Assembly (NCBI RefSeq): GCF_014633365.1
Contig: NC_068346.1
Coordinates: 18,869,030 to 18,933,029, forward strand
DNA: 64,000 nt
Direction: 5' to 3'
DNA from: Diospyros lotus
Taxonomy: Eukaryota > Streptophyta > Magnoliopsida > Ericales > Ebenaceae
Positions 35,839-46,018 of this stretch are shown one piece after another. The position numbers were made by a program, and so were the translations under genes. Under the pieces are notes generated by a model that saw only the letters and a list, made by a program, of their open reading frames with translations, did not search any database and was not told where the DNA came from. Position 1 is the stretch's first letter. Each line of letters opens with the position of its first letter.

Positions 35839-37231
35839 CTACTGGCACCATTCGGGAATGATAGTAGTTATGGCTGCCGCACTCCCCTCCTCATGACACT
35901 GTGAAAGAGCATTGGCCACCACATTTTCTTTTCCCTTCTTGTATTGTATTGAGTAGTCTAAGCCCATCAACTTGGCCATGCCTTTTCTTTGCAACTGTGT
36001 TTGAAGTTTCTGCTGTAATAGAAACTTCAAGCTTTCGTAGTCCGTTTTAATTATAAACCTTCCCACTTCCAAATAATGTCTCCATTTATCTATAACCATC
36101 AACACCGCAAGAAACTCCTTCTCATATATGCTAAGCCCCAAATGTTTTGGGCCCAAGGCTTGGCTTAAGAATGTCAATGGCCTCCCTTCTTGCACGAGGA
36201 TTGCCCCCACACCACTCCCACATGCGTCTGTCTCTAGGATAAAGGGCTTACTGAAGTCGGGCAGCCCTAACACCAGCACATCACTCATGGATTCCTTTAA
36301 TTTCTCAAAGGCCCCCTCAGCTTCAGGGCTCCAACTGAAGTTCCCCTTCTTCAATAACTCCATTAATGGTTTGCTAAGGATTCTGTAATTTCTTACAAAC
36401 TGACGATAGTACTCGGTCAATCCTAGGAACCCCCTCAAAGATCTTACTGAATTAGGCCTCGGCCATGACACCATAGCCTCCACTTTCTTTGGATCAGTGC
36501 TGACCCCTCCTTTAGGTATAATGTGCCCCAAATATTCCACCTGCCCTTGACCGAATGTACACTTAGATTTCTTAATGAAAAGCTGGTTAGATTTGAGGAT
36601 GTCCAAGGTGGTCTTAAGGTGAATTAGGTGCTGGCTAAGGGAAGGGCTGTAGACTAGTATGTCATCAAAGAATACAAAGATAAATTTTCGAAGATAAGGT
36701 TCGAATATTCGGTTCATTAAGGATTGAAAGGTGGTTGGCGCATTGGTAAGCCCAAATGCCATTACCAAGAATTCAAAGTGCACGTGATAGGTTTTAAAGG
36801 TTGTCTTATATATGTCTTCTGGCCTCATCCTAATTTGATGATACCCTGAACGCAAATCAAGCTTTGAAAAGATTTGAGCTTAGTGAAGTTCATCTAGGAG
36901 GTCTTCCACCAAAGGTATAGGGAATTTGTCCTTAATGGTCATGGCATTAAGTTGACAGTAATCCACACAAAATCGCCATGATCCATATTTTTTTTTTGAC
37001 TAATAAGACAGGAAAAGCAAAGGGACTTTGACTAGGCCTAATAATGGACTGTCGAAACATTTCCTTAACCATTCTTTCTATTTCATTCTTTTGAAGTGGA
37101 GGGTATTGATAGGATCTCACATTAATGGGTTCAGTATTTGGCTTTAGGTGAATGGTGTGATCAAATGATCTGGAGGCAGGGTAGGGAGTTGGGTTCCATG
37201 CAAAGGTCCTTATCTTCTGCCAGCAATTCAT
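35839..37231 (-). pseudogene. Gypsy reverse transcriptase and RNase H
   Basis: These enzymes copy element RNA into DNA. RT starts near 37170 ([36 protein letters not shown]), has a frame break near 36985, and continues in a long frame from 36855 ([28 protein letters not shown], the polymerase box FVFFDDILVYSPS). RNase H follows in the same frame (FILETDACGSGVGAILV, YEKEFLAVLMVIDKWRHYL, IIKTDYESLKFLL). The final VANALSQ has N where the family has D in VADALSR. A stop near 36880 separates the two RT parts. Confidence 0.9.
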
Positions 37232-37475
37232 TAATACAACCTAAGTGATTTACTTGGTCAGGGGTTTCCTCAGTTGACCTGACAATTAGGTAGGCACTTC
37301 TGTGCCCTCCTAGGAGCTCCTCAACTATTACAATGGAGAAGAGGTTTGTCAACTGACTCCATTTCCCCTTAAGTAACTTCTGCAATCTTTTTCCTATTAT
37401 CATTTTGCATGTTCCAGCCTCCTTACCTCCTATTAATATCATCCTTCTTCCTTCCTTTTCAAATGACACCTCCAT

Positions 37476-37770
37476 TCAGTTAAAGTCGAAGCTAATTGGG
37501 CTTACTCCTTTCATCCAATCAACCCCCAATACTACATCACATCCCCCCAATTGTAACAATCTTAGGTTTGCTTCGAATTGCTCACCTTGCATCTCCCAGC
37601 AAAACCCAGTGCAAGCCAATGTACTCATCACCCGTTGGCCATTGGCCACGGTCACACTCAAGGGTGGTGTACTCGTGAGCTGACCCTAAGCCTCTTGACC
37701 ATGCCTTCATCTAGAAAATTGTGGATACTCCCACTTTCAATTAAGACCATCAGGCCTTTTCCTTTAATCT
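37476..37770 (-). pseudogene. Gypsy aspartic protease region, catalytic Asp changed to Glu
   Basis: On the minus strand near 37760-37690 the sequence reads GLMVLIESGSIHNFLDEG. The family has L(I)DSGSTHNF, so the catalytic D is E here. Downstream, VTVANGQRV, GCDVVLGVDWM and ISFDFN match the rest of the retroviral-type protease. A stop at 37473-37475 and a break near 37665 split it. Confidence 0.8.
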
Positions 37771-37929
37771 ACCCCTCTACCTTAATTATTTTGTTGTTAG
37801 TTACCCCCTTCAGGACATGAATGGATATTTCTCCATTGTCCTCCTTGGCCCTTCCCCACCTTTTTCTTTTATTACCTCTTGGTCAGACTCCTCATCTCTT
37901 TCTAGCCGTAGTATCTGCCTCTTGCACTG

Positions 37930-38860
37930 AAGTCTCACATGGTATTTTTCTCCACATCAGAAGCACAATCCCGCTAGTCTTCTCTGTTCCCTCAGTTGCT
38001 CTCCAAAATGAGCTGGGTTGGGGCCTACCACTCATCTCACCCCACTATTTCCTTTTATCAGGTCTCGGTTGGGGTGTCTTCCAGCAACATTAGATGACCC
38101 TACTACCACTCCCCTCATTTACTGCCTCTGCTTCCTCATTAAGGCTTCTACCACCAACTCTTGTAGCCTAGCATTCTCTGAGACTTGCTCCACTGACTGA
38201 GGCCTCAGCCCCTTAACCATTGGTCTAAGCTCATCATTAAGGCCACTTAGATAACTCGATACAAAGTAGGTTTCTAATAGGTGTGGATTGTGTTGGATTA
38301 TGAGAGATCTCAACTCCTCAAAACGTTTTTGGTAGCTCTCCACATTACCGGTTTGCCTCAGTTTGTTAAACTCCTCTACCACGTCCACCATACTTATTTC
38401 CCCAAACCGTTCACACAACCTTTCAGAGAATTCCTCCCAAGTGTAAATCTTTCCCTGGTACCATGCATCAACCACCTCATTGAAATAAGCTACAGCCAGG
38501 GGTACCCTCTGCCTCTTAGGAACACCATACCACTCAAACTTTCTCAAGCATTTCCTCAGCCACCATCGAGGATTGACTCCCTCGAAGGTGGGAATATCCA
38601 TTTGGGGCATCGGAAACCCCGGGTGCTGATGATTTACAGGGCCTTCCCGACCCCTGTCCATCAACCCGGCTAACTCCTTTTTTGGATCCACCTCAATCTC
38701 CGAAGTTGCCCGTCCCCTGTTAGTCCTGTTCCTCTGTAGGATTGGTTCTACGTGCTCTCTAGCTGGAAAATCAGGGGAACCCCTTATCGAGTTCTAGCAA
38801 GCAAACATAACCATGAATTGTTGCATTTGAGCTCCTGGGTTCTGTGTGTTCTTTGTTGGG
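37930..38860 (-). pseudogene. Gypsy gag (capsid and zinc knuckle)
   Basis: The capsid precursor runs from about 38860 (MQQFMVMFACQNS) through HPGFPMPQMDIPTFEGVNP and WEEFSERLCERFG to VVEALMRKQRQ at 38119 in mostly one frame; the stretch at 38691-38119 is fully open. A zinc knuckle follows at about 37970-37925 with the C-x2-C-x4-H-x4-C pattern kept, but a stop falls inside it (CF, stop, CGEKYHVRLQC). The gag N-terminus is lost by truncation. The element at 52389 has a close homologue. Confidence 0.87.
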
Positions 38861-39129
38861 GAAGCACTTGCTATGATGTGCTCCTAGTACTCTCCTTTAT
38901 GCAAGTAATCAAGCTCACAGAAATAACTTCTTCACAGCCCACTCCCTCTTTTGGGGGCATTCATCTCTACAGTTAGAAGAGTCTTTGAACCATCCATAAA
39001 TTCAATCCAAACTCTTTAGGCTACATAAAAACTCCAATGTAGGTATAGAAGATTGAACTTTATTAGATTTTCTCTTCGGGTTACTTGCTATGGAGGGTTT
39101 TATAGAACAAAGGAGTTTGAATTGAAGCA
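38861..39129. other. Unassigned junction between the gypsy and the RTE remnant
   Basis: No feature is recognised. Nothing here resembles the missing 5' LTR of the gypsy element. Confidence 0.4.
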
Positions 39130-39870
39130 AAGACGTGTGTCAAAACATGTGGATGAGACACTGAGGCTTTTCCAATCACAACGGGATTACATCAAGGATT
39201 TGCATCAAGTTCTTACCTATTTGCCCTAGTAATGGATGAACTCTCTAAACAAGTGCAAGAATAAGTGTCATGTATATGCTATTTGTAGATGACATAATTT
39301 TGATGGAGGACGAGGCCTGAATGCTAAGTTCAAGAGATAGAGGAGCACTTGAAATTTAAGTAGAGTGCTAACCGAATATATGAAATGTACCTATATGGAT
39401 GATGTTATGATAAAATTGGATGATCAAGTCATACCAAGAAAATATCTTAAATCAGTTGCACAGAGAGAGAGAGATGGGGAGATTAAGGAGGATGCTACCC
39501 TTAAAATTAAGACAAGATTGGAAAAATGCATCTAACTTTTTATGTGAAAGTAAGATTCCATTGAAGGTAAAAGGAAAATTTATAAGAACTATGCAGCATA
39601 TAATATTGGAAAATGAAGTGTCAACATGAGCAAAATATGTGTAACCCAACTAAGGATGCTAAGATAGATGTGTGTCCATAACAAGAAAAAATAAAAGTAG
39701 AAATGAGGTTTTGTAATAAGGTCAGAGTGGTTCCATTAAAGATAAGATGCGGAAGACAAGATAAAAATAGTCTAGTCATCTAAGAAGAAGACCAATAGAG
39801 GCTCTTGTGAAGAGAGTGGATGGAATAGAACAAGTAGTTAGCAAAAGAGGTAGGAGGGCACCAAGGAATA
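39130..39870 (+). pseudogene. RTE-type LINE reverse transcriptase remnant
   Basis: Frame-shifted translation follows the plant RTE-like reverse transcriptase through the usual order: FPITTGLHQGFASSSYLFAL and VMDELSKQVQE (about 39165-39260), then LFVDDIILME at the polymerase box (one change from FADD, about 39280-39310). Then come LDDQV near 39420, EIKEDATLKIKTRLEK (about 39478-39530), an IPLKVKGKF segment and RMLR. Almost every segment lies in a different frame or behind a stop, so it is an old dead copy. No tail or target duplication was found. Confidence 0.72.
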
Positions 39871-40855
39871 ATTTCTTTTTTTGGGGGGGTTGGGGAAGGG
39901 TGGACACTTAGGTTCAATGTTAAGTTATATGGACCTTACAAAAGATGAGGCCATGGAAAGCTAGAATTTATGTAGTTAGCCCCACATAGGGGGATAAAAG
40001 CATGGTACGTTGTTTTTCTTCATGGTTATTGTGCTATCATTTATTAAAATAGGGGGAAAAGGAAGTTGAACTATCATGTGTAGTTCTCAAAATTATTGTC
40101 ATATCGGTGTTATGTCAACCACAATATTTATTAAAACTTAAGCGCCCCCCCCCCCCCCCCCCCCTATTTATTTTATACTCATGAAGAGAAGGCAAAGCCG
40201 CATTAATCCAACCTCCACAAAAAAATCCAGATACTGCAAATTTCTCACAAAACAGCAGTATCTAGTATGTCCTAATTGCACTAGGAAGAACTGAAGCCTA
40301 TGATGGATCCATTCCCACTCTACCCTGTGCAAGTTATTGTCTCGTGTACCACAAAAATGCAGAATTTTTCCATGAAACAGCAAAAGGGCATTCCCAGAGT
40401 ACAAGTTAAACGACAAATACATATAGTCCTGAGTGTATGTAAATAACATTATTCAAAAAATGCAATGAGGAAAAAGCTATAGCAACATAATATGCAGTCA
40501 TTAGTTCTCAGAATTCCTGTTCCATTTATCGCACGGACAACTAATACAATTTAACTGTCATGCTTTTCTGTTCAAATGCATAAATAATGTCGTCAGAAAA
40601 ACATGTTACACATAGCATAATATTGAATTTTCTGAGAAATACAGAATGCATAAAATAACAGTTTTCTAATTTCTTCTTTATAATAAAAAATATAATTACT
40701 TGTCAAAAAAATAAATTAAAAAATAAGCAACAAAACAATTGACAGCAAATACATATAAGAGAATAACAGGAGCAATAAAAAACAATTGCACGTTTTTCAT
40801 TATTTCTGTAACTAAGCAACAGCTAAATAAAGTGCATTAGAAGTATTTCAAGTAC
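39871..40855. other. Intergenic or intronic sequence downstream of the host exon
   Basis: It contains a G/C-run pair (39887-39900 and the poly(C) run 40146-40163). If the host gene continues on the minus strand, an acceptor at 40429-40430 (CACTCAG) would join in phase to a short last exon ending at a TAA near 40406. This is only a possibility. The minus-strand open frame at 40449-40168 is not clearly coding. Confidence 0.35.
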
Positions 40856-42635
40856 CTTCAGAATCTTTTCGAATCGAGTTATCGCCTCTGAGATATAATA
40901 CATCAGTCCAGTCTAAATCTAAGCCTCCCACGTTCGCAAACTCATCCAGCACACGACCAATGAGATGGTAAGAGACTAGACTTGTCTTGTCACAGGCTTC
41001 TTGGAGAGCAAGGTACCTGTTTGCCCCTGTATTGTCATGCAAAAAGCTCCCCTCACAAACAGAAATTTGGAGCTTTTCTGAGTCAACTTTATTTTCTTGT
41101 CTGTCTGTGTGATTCACATCTAATCTTGCATGTGGGGATAAATGGGAAGCACAGCCAATTCCATTAGTTCTCCATGTAAGCAAATGGGAGTCACTCATTT
41201 CTGGTCTCCTTGCACTTCCAATATCAATCTGATTTGCTTCCATATTATCTAAATTGTCAAATTTAAAATACAAAGCAGAAGCAGAAGCATCGGTATCTAA
41301 TAAATCCAATTTTGCAGAATGCACAGTTTCAACTCTTTCAAAAGAGTCAGTTCTTAACCTTATGTTGCTTCCATGACCTGAGGATGTTTCATTCCTTCCA
41401 CTTGTAGAGCCAGGTGACATCAAATTGGCCAGATTTGTCTCCCCAACAAATTCTATGTTGTCTTCAGGATCATTGGGATGAAACAAAGAATTTTCAGAGA
41501 ATAACTGTTCTTCGGCTTCATTAATGCTGTCCTCATCATAAGCATCAGAGCAACTTTCTTCTAGATTTTCAATATATGCATCCGCAAAATCATTGTCAAA
41601 CTCATATTCAGGAAGCAAGTCCCACAAAATCTGCTTTAACTGAGCACTCACACACAGTACGGACTCTACTTCTTTTGCTATATTCCCCTCGGAGAAAAAC
41701 CTATAAGGAGCACTTTGAGATGTCCTATTGATAATATTAATAGCTTCAAATAAATAGTCTGGAATACTGTCCATATCACCACATTCAAAAAGATACTCTG
41801 TTAATAGGTTCCTTATGGTATTTCGTAAACTTCTATCTGATAACTCAGCATTTGGGTCCAGCAGCAGTTGCAAAATCTTCAGTTCAGGGAATCTCACCTC
41901 TTTGAGAAGCCATATTGCCTTTGCTATCTCATTCTGCAAGGCTACAATTTCTGGTGAGAATCTCCAAAATTGTGGTACAAAAGGACATCCCTGTATTAGA
42001 CTAGATGATAAGCTTCCGACTGCCATAGCTTTAGCAAGTGGTTCCTGCAGCTCATCCTCTTCGCTAAGTTTTGATAACATTTCTGTACAAATTTTCCTCA
42101 CTCGATCAGTTAAAATGCTTCGTCCCCATCCAGATTTCAATGGATACAACTGAGGCACATATCCCCGGATGCCCGTAAGTTTCCGATGCATCGCACTTAC
42201 GGTTACAAAAGGCATATCCCCAAGTCCATCCAATACCTTAGTAGCAGCAGCATGATAGGAAGGGGGTGGAGGAGTCAACAGGTTAGCAAGATTTCTTTGG
42301 AATTTGTGTGAGTTCTTGAGAAGCTCACTTAGCTGTTCAGCAATATTTGTTTCACAATTTCCTTTCCAGTTTCCATCGATTTCTGGAAGACAGTCTCTGA
42401 TGATCTTTTTCATCTTCCATCGGGTCTTCTCAAACTGAATTGAGCCACCTGTCAGTATCTCAGCAAAACGCTGAAGTCCACTGTTGGTCATGTCATCAAG
42501 CATTGAGGAAAGCTTCCTTAAATTATTGGGCAAGTCAAAATTTTCAAAGTTATCTTGATCTACATGATACGCTCTTTCAAAATTGCATGCCCCAAATCCC
42601 TTCTCGATAAAAGCTTTTATGATCTCGTAGTACAC
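40856..42635 (-). CDS. Large exon of an unrecognised host gene
   Basis: An open stretch of about 593 codons has normal protein composition, unlike the element sequences around it. The acceptor CTACTTTTCAG precedes 42635 (GTGTACTACGAG, phase 0), and the donor GAAG/GTACTTG follows at 40856 (phase 1, 1780 nt). The N-terminal two thirds are helical and leucine-rich (LRKLSSMLDDMTNSGLQRFA, KMKKIIRDCLPEIDGNW, NEIAKAIWLLKEVRFPELK), perhaps helical repeats. The last third is acidic and Ser-rich (EESCSDAYDEDSINEAEEQ) and likely disordered. There are no membrane segments and no known motif. I do not recognise the family. The frame is also open upstream to 42677, so the exon may start earlier. This is the best candidate for a single-copy gene here. 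Confidence 0.75.
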
Positions 42636-42689
42636 CTGAAAAGTAGTATTTACATGATCAGCAGAGAAAATAACCATTCAAAAATGGAA

Positions 42690-42823
42690 CTCAGTAGGAC
42701 GTCTTTCCAGCAAGTCAACATATACAAGGGGAAGCCACCAAGAACATCAAACCCTACAATATTCCAAAGGGATTCAGTGGATAATACAACTGACTCTGAG
42801 TTATTCATTTCTTCTAATGTCAC
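42690..42823 (-). CDS. Possible upstream exon of the same host gene
   Basis: On the minus strand, about 44 codons (EEMNNSESVVLSTESLWNIV, then GFDVLGGFPLYMLTCW) are open up to about 42690 and look coding. They are in a different frame from the large exon. Either an undetected short intron separates them, or there is a single-base frameshift near the TTTTT at about 42680 and the gene is damaged. An AG acceptor (GACATTAG) lies at its upstream side. The first exons of the gene were not found before the duplicated block starts at 43606. Confidence 0.4.
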
Positions 42824-42829
42824 AAAATT

Positions 42830-43605
42830 ACAATTTTATTATGTCTCTAATATATACATATATATACACATACATTATCTTTATCCATGCATAAGAACCA
42901 TACAAAACAAAATAAAAATGCATGTGGCACCAAGATACAACAAGGGATGCAACAGATTAGGACATACTGATTTAAGGTTTTTGTAAATAATACAAAACCA
43001 ATTCACTGATAAAACTGTAGCAGGTACATGATTATGTAAGCAGAGGTGACACGACAGCTCACTTCCACGTTAGTCAGCCAAATCTTCATAATGTCTCTCT
43101 CTAGGGATGAGTATCCATGTGAATCTCCAAGTGGCAATCTCTAGGGTGGCATGTGAATCTCCAATGCATCTGTCCAGGGATCAACCATGTGAATCTCGAA
43201 ACCCTCCACTTAGGATTGAGTCCTTTCCAAGTTCTAGCCTCAGGAGATGACGTGTAACTCTCCATAATCTCTCCCTCTAGGATTGAGATCTCCATGATGC
43301 TTCTCTAAGTACCAGCTCTGTGAGGTGGCATGTCACATCTATATATACACTCCCTTTGAGGATCAAGACTCAATTAACACTTAGTACCTCAACATGCACA
43401 CAAGACATGAAAATGTATCCCAAACCATTGCAAGGCTTCTCGATGACAGGCCACTCTTTCAAGATGCCCCTGGTTTCTCATCTTGAAATGCCAAACCAAC
43501 AATCCTAGTAAGATGGTAGCCCTTCCACATGTATTCTCATCTTAGGACATAACCCAAAAAGCCATAACATGACATTTAATAAGCAAGATAAGTAAATATA
43601 CATTA
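42830..43605. other. Intergenic DNA with short imperfect repeats
   Basis: At 43110-43290 the word CATGTGAATCTC(C/G)AA recurs three times, about 38-43 bp apart. A TA-rich simple repeat lies at 42851-42872. No gene is seen. Confidence 0.45.
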
Positions 43606-44869
43606 CATGTGCATAACCATTGAATGCTATGTCTCTATATGCTATGCACATGAAAATGATGGGTGGACTTACCAAGTGATGAAGTTTAGAGCTATATAAT
43701 ACTTTGAACGGTGGATCTTGATATACAAGAAGTGTTTTAAGCCCAAACAAGAATTGGAAGGTCAATCTCTAACTCACAAGCATATTCATGGACTTCAAAA
43801 ACTCTCAAAACTCAACTCTGCACACCTCACACAAGTTCAGACACGTCCAAAGCCCTCCTTAGCCAGTCACAACCCCTTCTTATAGGCACATATCAATCAG
43901 ACCCTTCAGAGACTATTATATCCTCGAGATATTCCATTTCTTAATGTCATTTTGGTCATTTCTCAAGCCAAGTTCTCACTGGTTTCTTCCCTTGCAGACA
44001 ATCAAACCCTTCATCCCCCTTTTGCAGAGATATGCTCCCCAATAACCCTTCTTTTACAGGTGTATCAGCCCCTTTGCAGCCCCAAAATCATCTTTGTAAG
44101 TGGTCCCCTCCTTTCGTCTTATTCTCCTAAGCTTATGATTGGTAGAAAGCAATGCAGAGTGAAGGGCTGTACTACCTTGAGGATGTCCTCGTATTGGAGA
44201 TTCTCACCAGAGATTCTCCATCAGGGCAAGCCATGCACAAATCAGGACTTACCTTGGGTTAGAATTTAAAGGTTAGATGCTTTAGTGCCCTTGGCCAACA
44301 AGTTATCCCAACAATGATGTAACACACACTTAAGCATAAACACCCACTTTAATTCAAAGTTTAACCCATCAAATGATCAAAGTACATTCTAAGGCATCCA
44401 TTATGTCGCTAATAATGTGCCAATACCATGTTTTGAACCCGACAAACTTTGGTCCATGATTGGGTCTTCAATCCATTGTCAAACAAAAAATAGCAAAACT
44501 GTCAAACATTCTATTTCAAAATAGGCAGTGCAGTGTTTTCCCAAATTTTCAGAAATTCAACAGCCTATTTTGAAATATCCCAACCCTATTTGAAATAGAC
44601 CTTCAAAATTTCAATTTATTATTTTCTCTAATTCTCTTCTATCATACCAAGTCCCACCCTTGCAATCCATTGGTCCTCAAATCACCCCATGGATCATTTA
44701 TATACAGTGGGTCAGTTTCACTGATTCTGGCCTAAAGCTATTTTTCTCAGTTTTTCCAACCCAAAAATTCCATAAGTTACTTTAAAATCTCAAAAACAGG
44801 ACATAAACTTACAAGTCATTATAACTCCTACAAAAAAACAATATATCAACAGTTAGCATGTCGATTACT

Positions 44870-45500
44870 CCATTTATCACATATCTGACCAAACATTACA
44901 TATGATGCAACTATGATCCACGGTTCATGCACTTGTTACAAGAGATACACATGGAAACTGCCTATAGAATACTTTGCTATTTGAATTCTTCACCAGGAAA
45001 GGGATTGACGTTTTCTAGATATGACCATGTGAACATAAAGGCACATGTTGATTACACAGGTTCTGACACAAACAGATCTACCTTAGAATATTGCACTCTT
45101 GTAGGAGGCAATCTATCAAACTAGTGGAGGAAGAAGCAGTAAGTAGTTGCAAGATCTAGTACTGGACCTGAATCTAGGTCTATGGATCATGGAGTGTGTG
45201 AAACACTATGGCTGAAGATCCCGTGGAAAGAACTTGGATATATAGATGAAAGATCTATTGTACTATTTTGTGATAATAAGGTACTAGATCCAATAATGCC
45301 CACAATCCAATCCAATATGATCAAACAATGCATATTGAAAATATTTTGTTTGAGAAGTTGAATAAAGGGGCTATTTGTTACCTATATGTGAAGACAGGAG
45401 AACAGCTTGCTGGCATTCCAATAAAAAGTGTTGCAAATAATATTTTCACACTATCTTGGGCAAGCTGGTTTGAAAGATATCTCTGCCTCAACTTAAGGGG
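44870..45500 (+). pseudogene. Copia RNase H remnant (copy 2)
   Basis: The same decayed polyprotein end as at 3470-4128: a YRILCYLNSSPGKGLTFSR-like segment (about 44945-45015), YTGSDTNRSTLEYCTLVGGN (about 45050-45115) and YVKTGEQLAGI (about 45384-45416). Each is in a broken frame. It ends in the purine tract AAGGGGGA (45495-45502) at the LTR. Confidence 0.78.
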
Positions 45501-45503
45501 GAC

Positions 45504-45837
45504 TGCTGACAAATTGTATGCATTAATTTAGGGGCTTTTAAGTTAGGGCATGATTGCCTTAAGTTAGGTGTTTGAATGATGGACATGGAAGACTTACTCG
45601 GGTAATGGGCTCACCATAGAATAAAGAAGATTATATTTCCTAATGTAGATATGGAATTTACAGTTTTTCTGTATTAATTAGCTGCCTAATTAGTTAGTTT
45701 CCTAATTGTATAAGCTTCCTTAATAGCTAGTTTTCTTAGAAGATGGATTGATAGTTTCCTTATGAAGGTGTCAAGATTCACCTTAAATATGACTTAAAAT
45801 CTATGCTGAATATACAAGAATTCAAAGAATTATTACA
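45504..45837 (+). repeat. Copia LTR between RNase H and gag (copy 2), with primer site
   Basis: It runs from TGCTGACAA to ATTACA (334 bp). The primer-binding site TGGTATCAAAGCCA follows at 45838-45851. As in copy 1, one LTR joins the 3' end of one copia unit to the 5' end of another. Confidence 0.78.
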
Positions 45838-46018
45838 TGGTATCAAAGCCATGTTTCTAGGTTATTTTTCTCCATCCTTGATTGCCTTTCTCTTTTCCGG
45901 TCCTCTTTGTCTCTTTGGCCTTCATTGTCGTTCTTTATCCTTCATTGTCACCATCACATACTTGGAGTTGTGCCGTCATTGCAGCCTTTCTTAATCATTC
46001 TCCCTTCTTCATTACAAT

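Larger units (their letters stand above)
33956..38860 (-). mobile_element. Chromovirus-like Ty3/gypsy element, minus strand, 5'-truncated
   Basis: Read from high to low coordinates: gag, protease, RT, RNase H, integrase, chromodomain remnant, polypurine tract and 3' LTR. The 5' LTR and the first part of gag are missing: similarity to the related element at 51972 stops near 38860. All domains are present but are broken into several frames by stops. The RT-IN order and chromodomain remnant point to the chromovirus branch. Confidence 0.9.

Noticed and set aside
40168..40449. Minus-strand frame of 93 codons after the host exon as the next exon
   Set aside because: Joining it in phase to the large exon reaches a stop after a few codons, and its composition is not convincingly coding.
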